A DNA stretch of 64,000 nt from Rossellomorea aquimaris (GTDB lineage Bacteria > Bacillota > Bacilli > Bacillales > Bacillaceae_B). Below, piece by piece: positions 17,621-27,947 of the stretch. The stretch lies in the NCBI RefSeq assembly GCF_020172085.1, contig NZ_JAIVAT010000007.1:496001-560000 (forward strand), written 5' to 3'. A model generated the notes under the pieces. It worked only from the letters and a program-made list of their open reading frames with translations, searched no databases and was not told the DNA's origin. Within the stretch, counting starts at the first letter, position 1. The number at the start of each line of letters is the position of its first letter. The translations under genes and the position numbers were made by a program.

Positions 17621-18798
17621 TGAAGGAAGTTGTAATCGTAAGTTATGCAAGAACGGCTGTTGGAACGATGGGAGGAGCCATAAAGGATATCCATGCGGCA
17701 GATTTAGGGGCGACGGCGATTAAAGAAGCAGTCAAGCGTTCTGGTATTAGCAAGGATAGCGTTGATGAGGTCATCATGGGCTGTGTTGGGCAGGTTGCTG
17801 AAAGCGCCTTCATTGCAAGGATGTGTGCCATCCGTGCAGGACTACCGGTAACGAGTAACGCCTTAACCGTCAATCGACTATGCGGATCCGGTCTTCAGGC
17901 AATAAACAATGCCGTTCAACAACTCCAGACGGGGAATTCGGACGTAATCGTTGCAGGCGGTACGGAGAATATGGATCAACTTCCTTACTACGTTCGCAAA
18001 GGGCGATACGGAAACCGTTTCGGTCACACTCAGTTAGAGGATGGATTGGCAACGGCGCTGACAGATCCATTCGGAAATTATCCGATGGGAGTGACGGCAG
18101 AGAAAGTTGCGGAGAAATTTAATGTCTCTCGGGAAGAGCAAGATCAATTTGCGTATGAAAGCCAATTGAAAGCGATAGAAGCAATCGAGAAAGGATACTT
18201 CAAAGATCAAATAGTCCCGATTGAGCTGAAAGGTAGAAAGGGAGACGTCACGATCTTTGATACGGACGAACATCCGAGAAAAGGCACCACGGTCGAGAAA
18301 CTTTCCAAACTGAAACCAGCATTTAAAGAGAACGGTACTGTCACACCAGGGAATTCTTCAGGAATCAATAATGGGGCTGCTGCACTCGTCCTGATGACAT
18401 TGGATAAGGCAAATGAGCTCGGTCTTGAGCCAATTGCATTTGTGAGGGAACAGGCTCTGGCAGGAGTGGATCCTGAAATCATGGGATATGCACCAGCACC
18501 AGCCGTTGAGAAATTATTGAAAAAATCAGGTCTGTCACTGGATGATATTGATTTGATGGAATTGAATGAAGCATTCGCTGCTCAAGCGATAGCGGTTATT
18601 AACGAGTTAGGGATTGAGAAGGAGAAAGTGAATGTGAATGGTGGGGCGATTGCACTCGGACATCCAATCGGTGCTTCTGGAAGCATCATCACGGTGAAAT
18701 TATTAGAAGAGTTAAAGAGAAGGAAGGCAAAGCGAGGGATCTCGACGATGTGTATCGGTGGAGGCCAGGGAATTGCCACGTTATTCGAGTTAGTTTAA
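17617..18798 (+). CDS. Acetyl-CoA acetyltransferase (thiolase)
   Basis: The protein has 393 residues, typical for tetrameric biosynthetic or degradative thiolase II. The acyl-accepting cysteine is Cys89 in NRLCGSGLQ. The second active-site pieces [14 protein letters not shown] (His) and MCIGGGQG (Cys) are near the C-terminus. In this operon it most likely cleaves a 3-oxoacyl-CoA to acetyl-CoA plus a shortened acyl-CoA. Acetoacetyl-CoA is the default guess, but the dehydrogenases upstream of it in the pathway could deliver a substituted substrate. Confidence 0.92.
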   Translation: MMKEVVIVSYARTAVGTMGGAIKDIHAADLGATAIKEAVKRSGISKDSVDEVIMGCVGQVAESAFIARMCAIRAGLPVTSNALTVNRLCGSGLQAINNAVQQLQTGNSDVIVAGGTENMDQLPYYVRKGRYGNRFGHTQLEDGLATALTDPFGNYPMGVTAEKVAEKFNVSREEQDQFAYESQLKAIEAIEKGYFKDQIVPIELKGRKGDVTIFDTDEHPRKGTTVEKLSKLKPAFKENGTVTPGNSSGINNGAAALVLMTLDKANELGLEPIAFVREQALAGVDPEIMGYAPAPAVEKLLKKSGLSLDDIDLMELNEAFAAQAIAVINELGIEKEKVNVNGGAIALGHPIGASGSIITVKLLEELKRRKAKRGISTMCIGGGQGIATLFELV

Positions 18799-18823
18799 TA
18801 CATGACGATGGGAGGATCATAGA

Positions 18824-19564
18824 ATGATTGATTTGACGGGAAAGGTATCGATTGTGACGGGTAGTGCAAGAGGATTAGGTCGAGGGATTGCGATGAAGTT
18901 AGCTTCACTTGGAGCATTGGTGATCGTAAGTGATCTGAATAAAGAAGGAACGGAAAGTACGGTCAATGAAATCATCGAGCTTGGTGGAAAAGCAGAGAGC
19001 TTCCTCTGCAACGTGGCCGATAAGGAACAAGCCAGGAAATTAGTTGAGGAAACCGTCGAGAAGCACGGGAAGCTGGATATTTTGGTGAACAATGCCGGTA
19101 TTAATCGGGACGGGATGCTACACAAAATGGATCATGAGCAATGGGATGCGGTCCTTAACGTGAATCTTACCGGCGTGTTTAATACGATGCAGCCTGCGAG
19201 TGCGATCATGCGCGAACAGCAAAATGGACGCATCATCAATATCTCTTCTGCCAGCTGGCTAGGTAATGTTGGGCAGGCGAACTATGCAGCGGCCAAAGCA
19301 GGAGTTGTCGGTTTGACGAAGACAGCTGCCAGGGAGCTTGCGAAAAAAGGGATCACGGCGAATGCGATCTGCCCAGGATTCATTGACACCGACATGACGA
19401 GAGGGGTGCCTGAGAAAGTATGGGATCTGATGGTGTCGAAAATCCCGGCCGGAAGAGCAGGGACTCCTGAAGATGTAGCGAACTGCATTGCCTTCTTAGC
19501 ATCTGAACAAGCTTCCTATATTAATGGGGAAGTCATCAATGTTGGAGGCGGAATGGTTTTATAA
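18824..19564 (+). CDS. Short-chain dehydrogenase/reductase, FabG/PhaB-like
   Basis: The protein has 246 residues. The coenzyme motif is TGSARGLG (about 12-19), with NNAG near 87 and INRDGML just after. The catalytic residues are Ser in NISSAS (about 138-143), Tyr in YAAAKAG and the Lys four residues later. The length and the NRDGML motif are like FabG and acetoacetyl-CoA reductases. In a catabolic operon it probably runs in the oxidative direction on a 3-hydroxyacid or 3-hydroxyacyl-CoA. GGGAGGA precedes the ATG. It could complement the 3-hydroxyacyl-CoA dehydrogenase by acting on the opposite stereoisomer (inference). Confidence 0.87.
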   Translation: MIDLTGKVSIVTGSARGLGRGIAMKLASLGALVIVSDLNKEGTESTVNEIIELGGKAESFLCNVADKEQARKLVEETVEKHGKLDILVNNAGINRDGMLHKMDHEQWDAVLNVNLTGVFNTMQPASAIMREQQNGRIINISSASWLGNVGQANYAAAKAGVVGLTKTAARELAKKGITANAICPGFIDTDMTRGVPEKVWDLMVSKIPAGRAGTPEDVANCIAFLASEQASYINGEVINVGGGMVL

Positions 19565-19581
19565 AAAGAGGAGGGAGCATA

Positions 19582-20475
19582 TTGAAGAGTCTCGAAAACG
19601 TATCGGTGATCGGAGGAGGATTGATGGGTTCCGGAATCGCACAAGTGCTGGCGGAATCGGGAAAAGAAGTAACCCTTGTCGATCTCAGCAAAGAAGTACT
19701 TGATCAAGGGATGGAACGCATTCAATCAAGTTTAGAGAGAAAAGCGGTAAAAGGGATTATCCCCCTTGAAGAGCTTCCCTCTATCATGAATAGAATCACG
19801 ACATCGGATAATGTGGATGACATCAAGAATTCTCACCTTGTCATTGAAGCCGTTCCGGAGGACATCGAACTCAAGAAAAAGGTGTTCAAGCAGCTGGATC
19901 ACATCGTGAATGAAGAAGCGATCCTTGCTTCCAATACGTCTGGCCTATCCATCGCAGCCATTGGAGCATCTACTTCAAGACCTGAGAAAGTCATAGGCAT
20001 GCACTTCTTCTATCCTGCACCGTTAATGAATCTGGTTGAAGTGATCCCTTCGATTGTGACCTCCGACGAAACATATGAAACAGCTAAACGACTAGTTTCT
20101 GAATTAAACAAGAATGCAGTGACTTGTAAGGACTATCCTGGATTCCTGGTGAATCGAATGCTGGTCCCTATGATCAATGAAGCCATCTTCTGCGTGATGG
20201 AAGGAGCCACTCCAGAGGATGTGGATGCTTCCATGAAATATGGAGCGAATCACCGGATGGGACCGATTACGCTGGCAGATTATGTCGGGTTGGATGTCTT
20301 GCTTGCCACGATGGAAGGTTTATATGAAGGATTCGGAGACTCTAAATATCGCCCGGCACCATTATTAAAAAAATTAGTTGAATCAGGGAACCTGGGACGA
20401 AAGACAGGGAAGGGTTTTTATGATTACAACGAAGACCATCAATCTGTTCGAAAAAAGGGGGCAAGTGTATCATGA
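19582..20475 (+). CDS. 3-Hydroxyacyl-CoA dehydrogenase
   Basis: The protein has 297 residues and a TTG start with GAGGAGGGAG six bases upstream. The N-terminal Rossmann fold is [19 protein letters not shown] (about 9-27), with acidic ELKKKVF later and the family signature [15 protein letters not shown] (about 141-155). The C-terminal helical domain includes [11 protein letters not shown]. It oxidises (S)-3-hydroxyacyl-CoA with NAD+. The stop overlaps the CoA-transferase start by four bases, so translation is probably coupled. Confidence 0.92.
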   Translation: MKSLENVSVIGGGLMGSGIAQVLAESGKEVTLVDLSKEVLDQGMERIQSSLERKAVKGIIPLEELPSIMNRITTSDNVDDIKNSHLVIEAVPEDIELKKKVFKQLDHIVNEEAILASNTSGLSIAAIGASTSRPEKVIGMHFFYPAPLMNLVEVIPSIVTSDETYETAKRLVSELNKNAVTCKDYPGFLVNRMLVPMINEAIFCVMEGATPEDVDASMKYGANHRMGPITLADYVGLDVLLATMEGLYEGFGDSKYRPAPLLKKLVESGNLGRKTGKGFYDYNEDHQSVRKKGASVS

Positions 20476-22076
20476 CAAAAAAATCCGAGCTACATAACCT
20501 GGTTTCTTCTATTAATAATGGAAGCACTCTTGCCCTATGCGGGTTCACACTAAAAGGAGCCTGCGAATCGGTTTTGAAGGAGATCGAAAATCGATTCCTG
20601 AGTGAAGGAGTGCCGAATAACCTAACACTTCTGCATGCTGCAGGACATAGTGATCGGGTGAATGGGCTGGAGCATTTAGCTCATAAAGGGCTTGTTACGA
20701 GAATCATAGGATCCCATTGGGGGCTTGCACCTAAATGGGGAGAGTTGATTCAAACAAATCAAGTTGAAGCCCATTGTCTCCCCCAGGGGCAGCTGACCCA
20801 TCTCTTTCGGGCAATGGCAGGTGGGAAGCCCGGAAATTTCTCCAAAGTTGGAATGGGGACTTTTGTTGATCCGAGGGTTGAAGGCGGCAAGATGAATGAC
20901 AAAGCCAAGGCAAATGAAGGCATTGTGGAAGTAGTGAACATTCTTGGAGAAGAGTACCTCTTCTATAAAGAGGTTCCGATCGATGTCTGTATCATTCGTG
21001 GAACGACAGCGGATGAGGCCGGGAACATCACAATGGAAGAGGAAGCGCTGAAATTGGAAGCGATTTCTGTCGCCCAGGCGACAAAGAGATTCGGCGGGAA
21101 AGTGATCGTTCAAGTAAAGAATTATGTTGAAAAAGGAACGCTCCCTCCAAAAGACGTGGTGATTCCCGGCATTTATGTCGACCACATCATCCAATCAGGA
21201 GATCCATTAAGGGAGCATCGTCAAACGGCTTCCGCTTACTATAATCCTGTTTATTGCGGCAGGTTGAGAGAACCCCTTCAGGACGCTCCGCCACTGCCGC
21301 TGGATGTCAGAAAGGTTATCGGGAGACGTGCCGTGAAAGAGCTTTATCCGGATGCCATCGTCAATCTGGGTACCGGCATCCCTGGTGATACGATCGGACC
21401 GGTGTCTTCGGAGGAAGGGATCCTCGGTCAATTGAATTTGACAATTGAATCAGGCGTGATCGGTGGTCAGCCGTTAGGGGGCACCGACTTCGGAATTGCC
21501 CGAAACGCAGAAGCCATCATCGAGCACCCTTATCAGTTTGATTATTATACGGGCAGAGGCGTGGATATCACCTTCATGGGCATAGCAGAAGCGGACAGCT
21601 CAGGGAATGTGAATGTCAGTAAGTTTGGTTCGAAGACCGTTGGCTGCGGAGGCTTCATTGATATCACGCAGAATGCTAAGAAAGTGGTCTTCTGTTCAAC
21701 CTTCACTGCCGGCGGCTTTGACATCAAGGTGGAAGAAGGAAAACTTTTCATCTCAAAAGACGGAAAATTCAAAAAGTTTAAAGAAAATATCAATCAAATT
21801 ACGTTTAGTGGAGACTTTTCGAAAGGCAACAACCAGGAAGCATTGTTCGTCACAGAGAGAGCGGTATTTCAATTAACGGAGCAGGGTCTGATGCTGACAG
21901 AAATCGCACCAGGCATTGATTTGGAAAGAGATATCCTATCTCAAATGGAATTCGAACCGATACTTTCACCGGATTTAAAGGAGATGGATAGAGACATCTT
22001 TCTGAATGACAGAATGGGATTTGAGAAAGAGTTCTTCGACACAGGCTATAACTCAGGGTTACTGATTCATGCGTAA
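20472..22076 (+). CDS. Acyl-CoA:carboxylate CoA-transferase, fused subunits (copy 1)
   Basis: The protein has 534 residues: a family I CoA-transferase with both halves in one chain, as in YdiF or propionate CoA-transferase. Oxyanion and CoA-binding motifs GGGSLIGF-like are replaced by [11 protein letters not shown] near residue 24. The catalytic glutamate is Glu326 in TIESGVIGG. The second half starts near residue 280 with [12 protein letters not shown]. It would activate a free acid using another acyl-CoA as donor. A paralogue lies 2.9 kb downstream in the same operon, also with its glutamate at position 326. Confidence 0.88.
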   Translation: MTKKSELHNLVSSINNGSTLALCGFTLKGACESVLKEIENRFLSEGVPNNLTLLHAAGHSDRVNGLEHLAHKGLVTRIIGSHWGLAPKWGELIQTNQVEAHCLPQGQLTHLFRAMAGGKPGNFSKVGMGTFVDPRVEGGKMNDKAKANEGIVEVVNILGEEYLFYKEVPIDVCIIRGTTADEAGNITMEEEALKLEAISVAQATKRFGGKVIVQVKNYVEKGTLPPKDVVIPGIYVDHIIQSGDPLREHRQTASAYYNPVYCGRLREPLQDAPPLPLDVRKVIGRRAVKELYPDAIVNLGTGIPGDTIGPVSSEEGILGQLNLTIESGVIGGQPLGGTDFGIARNAEAIIEHPYQFDYYTGRGVDITFMGIAEADSSGNVNVSKFGSKTVGCGGFIDITQNAKKVVFCSTFTAGGFDIKVEEGKLFISKDGKFKKFKENINQITFSGDFSKGNNQEALFVTERAVFQLTEQGLMLTEIAPGIDLERDILSQMEFEPILSPDLKEMDRDIFLNDRMGFEKEFFDTGYNSGLLIHA

Positions 22077-22101
22077 ATTAAAAAACGGGGAGGATTCATT
22101 C

Positions 22102-23109
22102 ATGAAAAATTGGAAAATGATTTCTTTGCTGATGGTTCTTGTCTTATCGTTGATTTTATCGGGATGCAGCGGCACGAAAACAGGCAGTGCAAGCGGGGAA
22201 AAACATGTCTTTGATGTCAGCCTGCCGCTAGGTGAGGGATCTCATCACGATATCGGGCTGAAAAAGTTTAAAGAAGAACTGGAAAAATCAACAGATGGCC
22301 GCTTATCCGTCAAACTTCACTACAACAATGAATTAGGCGGAGAGAGAGAAGTCGTAGAAGGAATGGGAATCAATACGATTGACATGGGCGTCTCTTCTAC
22401 CGGTCCCCTTGGAAGCTTTGTGAATGATATTTATATGTTTGATCTTCCTTACCTCTTTAAAGATACGAAACATGCGTATGCCGTTCTTGATAGCGAGATT
22501 GGAGATGAACTGGCATCAAAGATCGAAGAAAAAGCGAATGTAAAAGTATTAGCATGGTGGGAAAATGGGATCCGTCATGAAACCAATGACGTACGTCCGA
22601 TCAATAAGCCTGAAGACCTGAAGGGCATCAAGCACAGAACACAGGAAAGTGAAGTACAAGTGGATACGTGGAGAACGATGGGTGCAGATGCGACACCGAT
22701 GGCATGGCCGGAAGTGTATACCGCATTGCAGCAAGGCGTCATGGATAGTCAGGAAAACCCGTTAGCTACCATCTTGGATGTGCGTTTTTATGAAGTTCAG
22801 AAGTACTTGAATCTGACGGGGCATGTGTATTCTCCACTACCGTTCATGATGAGTAAGCAATTATTCGATTCTCTTCCTAAGGAAGATCAAGAAGCGATCA
22901 TGAAAGCGGCAGAACTTGCGACACCTGTTCAGCGTGATGCGAGTAAGACCTTAGAAGAAGAATCTTTGAAGAAGCTTGAAGAAGAAGGAATGACGGTGAC
23001 AAAACCTGATCTGGAGCCGTTTAGAGAAGCAGTCAAGCCTGTGTATGAAAAATGGGCACCAAAGATCAATAAAGAGCTGATCGATAAAGTCCGCAATTTT
23101 GATTACTAA
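22102..23109 (+). CDS. dctP: TRAP transporter substrate-binding lipoprotein
   Basis: The protein has 335 residues from the ATG at 22102 (GGGGAGG upstream). The lipoprotein signal ends in the lipobox LSGC (cysteine near residue 23), so the protein is anchored on the outside of the membrane. The DctP fold follows: KFKEELEKSTDGRL near 55, then the conserved Arg-containing substrate stretch GIRHETNDVRPI and KGIKHRTQ, where an arginine normally binds a carboxylate. This points to an organic acid as substrate. The gene is followed by the two membrane subunits. Confidence 0.92.
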   Translation: MKNWKMISLLMVLVLSLILSGCSGTKTGSASGEKHVFDVSLPLGEGSHHDIGLKKFKEELEKSTDGRLSVKLHYNNELGGEREVVEGMGINTIDMGVSSTGPLGSFVNDIYMFDLPYLFKDTKHAYAVLDSEIGDELASKIEEKANVKVLAWWENGIRHETNDVRPINKPEDLKGIKHRTQESEVQVDTWRTMGADATPMAWPEVYTALQQGVMDSQENPLATILDVRFYEVQKYLNLTGHVYSPLPFMMSKQLFDSLPKEDQEAIMKAAELATPVQRDASKTLEEESLKKLEEEGMTVTKPDLEPFREAVKPVYEKWAPKINKELIDKVRNFDY

Positions 23110-23158
23110 GAATGAGAGGGGGGATGATTTCCCCCTCTTTTACTAAAGGAGGGTTACG

Positions 23159-23656
23159 ATGGGCAGTGTGACCAAGGGGTTTATGCAACTCACACATTAT
23201 ATCAATAAAGTGGTAGGCTGGTTGTTGTTTATCATGCTTGCCGTCATGAGCATACTGATTTTCTGGCAAGTGTTTGCACGGTTTGTGGTCGGGAATTCAC
23301 TGACGTTTTCAGAAGAAGCTTCCCGATTTCTGATGATCTGGCTCACGTTATTGGGAGCCGGGTACGCGATTAAAGAAGGAGCCCTTATTTCGATTGATTT
23401 ATTACAGAGTAAACTATCAGGAATCCCGGGTAAGATTCTACAAACAGTGATGTCAGTCATTGCGTGTTCCTTTTATATCATCCTGATCGTATACGGATTT
23501 TCGATGGCTCAGGCGATTTCCTTTCAAGTGGCACCCACAACGGGAATCTCGATGTTTTGGCCGATGCTCGCGTTACCGGCCGGAGGAGCTTTGATGTTAC
23601 TAAATACGATTGCTGCACTGATTGAAAATGTAGGGAAGGGGGAAGAACCAGCATGA
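23159..23656 (+). CDS. dctQ: TRAP transporter small membrane subunit
   Basis: The protein has 165 residues and four hydrophobic segments (about 16-36, 51-70, 88-110 and 130-150), as in DctQ. SEEASRFLMIWLTLLGAGYA is the typical second-segment region. AAAGGAGGG precedes the ATG. It overlaps the large subunit by four bases (ATGA). Confidence 0.92.
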   Translation: MGSVTKGFMQLTHYINKVVGWLLFIMLAVMSILIFWQVFARFVVGNSLTFSEEASRFLMIWLTLLGAGYAIKEGALISIDLLQSKLSGIPGKILQTVMSVIACSFYIILIVYGFSMAQAISFQVAPTTGISMFWPMLALPAGGALMLLNTIAALIENVGKGEEPA

Positions 23657-24924
23657 TCGCATTACTCTTTATCTCACTTGCTATTCTCTTTGCCATTGGA
23701 GTTCCGATAGCCATCGCATTAGGGTTGTCTTCCGCACTTGTAGCGGTCTTTGGAGGGCTTGCACCACTTCAGCTTGTGCCACAGCAAATGTTCAATGCCA
23801 TCAATTCCTTTCCGTTAATGGCGATTCCATTCTTTATCCTGGCGGGATATCTCATGCAAACGGGTGGTATTTCACACAGGCTCGTGAACTTTGCAAGCAG
23901 TCTGGTCGGACATATCACAGGTGGTCTTGCCATGGTCGTCATTATCACGTCGATGTTCTTTGCTGCCATATCCGGATCCGGCGCAGCGACTACAGCGGCC
24001 ATCGGTTCGATCTTAATCCCGGCGATGATCGCCAAAGGCTATCACGTCAATTTCGCCAGCGCCAATCAGGCCGTCTCAGGGGCACTGGGAGTCGTCATTC
24101 CTCCAAGTATTCCATTAATCCTCTATGGAATTTCAGCTAAACAATCGGTGGGGGATATGTTTATGGCCGGCGTCATTCCAGGTGTAATCATCACAGCGTC
24201 CCTTCTGATTTCTGCGTATTTTGTTTCGAAGCGAAAAGGATACATCGGTGTGGAAAAGTCGAGTGTGAAGGATACGGCTAAAGCATTCTATCAGGCGATC
24301 CTCTCGTTATTAATGCCCATCATTGTCCTTGGTGGGATTTATGGCGGGATTTTCACACCAACTGAAGCAGCGGTTATCGCGGTTGCGTATTCCTTTATCA
24401 TTGGTGTCTTTGTCTATAGAGAAATTAAGCTCAAGGATTTACCACAAATCTTTAAAGAATCATCCGTTACGACTGCTATTGTTATGATTATTATTTCTTC
24501 TGCAGGGTTGTTCAGTTTTGTCCTAAACGGATTAAAAATCCCAGACCTCGTGTCTCAAACCTTCTTGGGAATGACGACGAACATTTATGTGTTTATCATC
24601 CTCGTCAATGTCTTCCTGTTAATTGTGGGAATGTTCATGGAGGCAGCGGCGGCCATCTTGATTTTCGTTCCGATTCTGCTTCCGATTGCCACGGCATTAG
24701 GAATGGATCCCATCCATTTCGGTATCATTGTCGTCGTGAATCTGGCCATCGGATTGATTACTCCTCCAGTGGGAATCAACCTGTTTGTGGCAACACAGAT
24801 TTCTAAGATCCGGATCGAGCAAATTTCGAAGGCCATCATCCCATTCGTAATCATCTTGTTCGTGGATGTATTGATTATAAGCCTAATCCCATTCTTCTCA
24901 ACCTGGCTTCCATCGATTATATAA
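23653..24924 (+). CDS. dctM: TRAP transporter large membrane subunit
   Basis: The protein has 423 residues and about twelve hydrophobic segments. DctM signatures are present: FPLMAIPFFILAG (about 56-68), SGSGAATTAAIGS, the PPSIPLILYG loop, and PILLPIATALGMDPIHFG near 340. Together with DctQ it imports the captured acid, driven by a sodium ion gradient. It is tightly coupled to dctQ. Confidence 0.94.
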   Translation: MIALLFISLAILFAIGVPIAIALGLSSALVAVFGGLAPLQLVPQQMFNAINSFPLMAIPFFILAGYLMQTGGISHRLVNFASSLVGHITGGLAMVVIITSMFFAAISGSGAATTAAIGSILIPAMIAKGYHVNFASANQAVSGALGVVIPPSIPLILYGISAKQSVGDMFMAGVIPGVIITASLLISAYFVSKRKGYIGVEKSSVKDTAKAFYQAILSLLMPIIVLGGIYGGIFTPTEAAVIAVAYSFIIGVFVYREIKLKDLPQIFKESSVTTAIVMIIISSAGLFSFVLNGLKIPDLVSQTFLGMTTNIYVFIILVNVFLLIVGMFMEAAAAILIFVPILLPIATALGMDPIHFGIIVVVNLAIGLITPPVGINLFVATQISKIRIEQISKAIIPFVIILFVDVLIISLIPFFSTWLPSII

Positions 24925-24966
24925 AGTCCGGTAAATAGCAGGAATTGATTAAAGGAGTGATCACTC

Positions 24967-26592
24967 ATGAGTCTTATGATGAAAGCAGAGGAGCTTGCAG
25001 CAAGCATCCCTAACGGAAGTACCATTGCTCTCGTGGGATTTGGCGGAATGGGGCAATGCGACAAGATCCTGAAAGCAATCGGCAGACGGTTTAAAGAAAC
25101 CGGCACCCCGAATAACCTGACCGTGTTCCATACAGCCGGCCAGTCAGACCGACAGAATGGAATCGAATATATCGCGGAAGAAGGACTGGTCTCCCGTGTC
25201 ATCGGAGGTCACTGGGGGCTCGCGCCTAAATTAAGAAGATTAATAGAAGAGAACAAGGTGGAATGCTATTGCTGGCCACAAGGACAACTGACCCATTTAT
25301 TGAGAGCGATGGCGAATAAACTGCCTGGACAGATTTCCCCTGTCGGAATCGGTACGTTCGTCGATCCGAGAATCGATGGCGGGAAGTTTAATGAAAGAAC
25401 ACAATCCCAGAAAGACTTGGTGACTCTTCTGGAGATTGAGGGTCAGGAATTACTCCTGTATGCTTCCATCCCGTTCGACTATGTCTTTATCAGAGGAACG
25501 AGTATTGATGAAGATGGAAATATCACGACGGAAGAGGAACCGTTGAAACTGGAGATTCTGTCTGCTGCCCAGGCGGCTAAAGCGTACGGTGGAAAAGTCA
25601 TCAGCCAGGTGAAATATGTAGCGAAAAAGGATTCCATGCATCCAAAAGATGTCGTGGTTCCGGGTTATCTGGTAGACGGGTTTGTGGTAGCAGATCATCC
25701 GGAAACGGAGCATCGCCAAGTTCCAAGCACGGTGTTTTCTCCCGTGTTCTCTGGTGACTTGAAGACACCAACAGGAAGTCTTCCTCCTATCCCACTTGAT
25801 GCCCGAAAGGTGATAGGCAGAAGGGCGACATTGGAATTAGGAAAGAAATCCGTGGTGAACTTAGGGATAGGGATCCCCGGTGATGTGATTGGACCGATTA
25901 CGAATGAAGAAGGAATCGGACAGGACCTGATCCTAACACTCGAATCAGGAATCATTGGGGGAGTCCCGATCGGAGCGAACGAATTCGGAGTGGCGCGAAA
26001 TGCATCGGCTATTTTGGATCACGAATATCTATTTGACTATTACCATGGAGCGGGCGTAGATGTTACCTTCATGGGTGCAGCCGAAGTCGATGAACGCGGG
26101 AATGTGAATGTTTCGAAATTCGGAAATCGTGCAGTTGGCTGCGGAGGATTCATTGATATTACCCAATCCGCCAAGAAAGTGGTCTTCTGCACAACCTTTA
26201 CAGGAGGAGCCAAATCATTCATCCAGCATGGGGAAGTGAAAATCCTTCAACAAGGCACGATCAAAAAATTCACCAAACGGGTGAACCAAATCACATTCAG
26301 CGGGGAATACGCAGCGAAACACAATCAAGAAGTGATGTATGTGACAGAGCGTGCAGTGTTTGTTCTAACGAAAGAAGGATTACTGCTTACCGAGATTGCC
26401 CCGGGATTCGACCTGCAAAAGGATGTCCTTGATCTAATGGAATTCAAACCGATCATCGCCGACACGTTAAAAGAAATGGACAACAGAATCTTTAAAGAAG
26501 GAATCATGAACATCAACCATTCACGATTCATACGGGAAGAAGAAAAGAATGTACACCCTGATACCAGAACACTCGTATCAGGGCTTGATTAA
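24967..26592 (+). CDS. Acyl-CoA:carboxylate CoA-transferase, fused subunits (copy 2)
   Basis: The protein has 541 residues and is paralogous to the enzyme at 20472. They share ALVGFGGMGQCDKIL-type starts, FVDPRIDGGK, VIGRRA, and the catalytic Glu326 in TLESGIIGG. Two different fused CoA-transferases in one operon suggest two acids to activate, or one to activate and one product whose CoA is recovered. Copy 2 lies behind the transporter genes, next to glycerate kinase. The two sequences differ throughout, so this is not a recent duplication. Confidence 0.88.
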   Translation: MSLMMKAEELAASIPNGSTIALVGFGGMGQCDKILKAIGRRFKETGTPNNLTVFHTAGQSDRQNGIEYIAEEGLVSRVIGGHWGLAPKLRRLIEENKVECYCWPQGQLTHLLRAMANKLPGQISPVGIGTFVDPRIDGGKFNERTQSQKDLVTLLEIEGQELLLYASIPFDYVFIRGTSIDEDGNITTEEEPLKLEILSAAQAAKAYGGKVISQVKYVAKKDSMHPKDVVVPGYLVDGFVVADHPETEHRQVPSTVFSPVFSGDLKTPTGSLPPIPLDARKVIGRRATLELGKKSVVNLGIGIPGDVIGPITNEEGIGQDLILTLESGIIGGVPIGANEFGVARNASAILDHEYLFDYYHGAGVDVTFMGAAEVDERGNVNVSKFGNRAVGCGGFIDITQSAKKVVFCTTFTGGAKSFIQHGEVKILQQGTIKKFTKRVNQITFSGEYAAKHNQEVMYVTERAVFVLTKEGLLLTEIAPGFDLQKDVLDLMEFKPIIADTLKEMDNRIFKEGIMNINHSRFIREEEKNVHPDTRTLVSGLD

Positions 26593-26610
26593 AGAAGGAG
26601 GTGGAACGGA

Positions 26611-27780
26611 ATGGAGATGAAAGTCGTCATTGCCCCAGATTCCTTTAAAGGGAGTATGACCGCAATAGAAGCCGCCTCGGCCATAGAGGAGGGAGTGAAA
26701 AGAGCCCATCCGGGAATCAAGACGGTATCGATGCCAATGGCCGACGGCGGAGAAGGCACCATGACATGCCTCGTGCAAACAACCGGTGGACATTATGAAG
26801 AGGTGAGTGTAAATGGACCATTGGGTAACACAGTGAACGCAACCTTTGGCTGTCTCGGGCATTCCAGCACATGCGTCATCGAAATGGCGGAAGCATCCGG
26901 CATAGCCCTGGTGGATAAGAGCAATCTGAATCCTATGGAAGCTTCCACATACGGAACCGGTCAGTTGATTAAAGAAGCTTTAGATCAGGGATACAGACAC
27001 TTCATTCTCGCCATTGGAGGAAGTGCTACAAACGATGGCGGTACCGGCATGCTCCATGCATTAGGGATGACATTCTATGATTCTACTGGAAGTGAAATTA
27101 CTCCAGCCGGAAAAAAGCTGATTGATATCAAAGAGATTGATGTTTCTGATTTCGATCCTAGAATACAAGAATCGACCTTCCTGATTGCGTCAGATGTTCA
27201 AAATCCATTACTGGGACCAACCGGGGCAACACATGTATTCGGCCCACAAAAAGGAGCCACTCCGGTTATGGTGAAAGAATTGGAAAAGGGAATGGAAAAC
27301 TGGGCTGACCGGGTTTATGAACAGACCGGAATTCACCTTCATGATCACCCAGGAGCAGGAGCAGGAGCAGCTGGTGGCATTGGTGGAGCATTCCTCGCCT
27401 TCTTCCCGGCAAAAATGGAAAGAGGGATCGATGTCGTCATTGAAGCAACTCAATTCAAGGCTTCCCTCGAATCTGCCATTCTCGTCCTAACAGGAGAAGG
27501 GCAAGTTGATTATCAAACGGCTTCAGGGAAAACGCCTATGGGTGTTGCGCAGGCAGCGAAGGAAAAAAGAGTTCCAACGATTGTTTTTGCTGGTAGTGTG
27601 GGAGAAGGAATTGAGTCTTTATACGAGTTTGGGGTTAAGAGTGTCCATAGTATTGTAGATGGACCTATGACTTTGGATGAGGCGATTGGAAGGGCTTCGG
27701 AGTTGTTGACTAAGAGGGCTGAGCAGGTGATGAGGACTTTTTTGGTTTCTGTGGTGGATGGGATTGAGAAGGTGTATTAA
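26611..27780 (+). CDS. Glycerate kinase (GlxK/GarK family)
   Basis: The protein has 389 residues. The family start is VVIAPDSFKGSMTA (about 5-18), followed by PMADGGEGT, the Gly-rich AIGGSATNDGGTG (about 132-144) and AGAAGGIGGA. It phosphorylates D-glycerate to 2- or 3-phosphoglycerate and so feeds lower glycolysis. As the last gene of an operon otherwise devoted to acyl-CoA chemistry it is unexpected. It suggests the substrate yields a hydroxylated C2 or C3 fragment. GGAGGTGG precedes the ATG. Confidence 0.9.
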   Translation: MEMKVVIAPDSFKGSMTAIEAASAIEEGVKRAHPGIKTVSMPMADGGEGTMTCLVQTTGGHYEEVSVNGPLGNTVNATFGCLGHSSTCVIEMAEASGIALVDKSNLNPMEASTYGTGQLIKEALDQGYRHFILAIGGSATNDGGTGMLHALGMTFYDSTGSEITPAGKKLIDIKEIDVSDFDPRIQESTFLIASDVQNPLLGPTGATHVFGPQKGATPVMVKELEKGMENWADRVYEQTGIHLHDHPGAGAGAAGGIGGAFLAFFPAKMERGIDVVIEATQFKASLESAILVLTGEGQVDYQTASGKTPMGVAQAAKEKRVPTIVFAGSVGEGIESLYEFGVKSVHSIVDGPMTLDEAIGRASELLTKRAEQVMRTFLVSVVDGIEKVY

Positions 27781-27821
27781 GAGTGGGAAGAAATTCTTTG
27801 TGGGAATGTTTGTGTTGGTAC

Positions 27822-27868
27822 CTGCCTACGATGCGTAAAGATATCGCATTGTAGGCAGCTATTTTTTT
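27822..27868 (+). terminator. Strong terminator of the catabolic operon
   Basis: CTGCCTACGATGCG pairs with CGCATTGTAGGCAG (one G-T pair) across a 9-base loop, followed by TATTTTTTT. Confidence 0.92.
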
Positions 27869-27947
27869 ATACCATCATTGTTGTTTACTAATTATTAGGC
27901 GAACTAACTTTCTAAATGAGGGTTTTAGATTTAATTAATGAGCTGAA

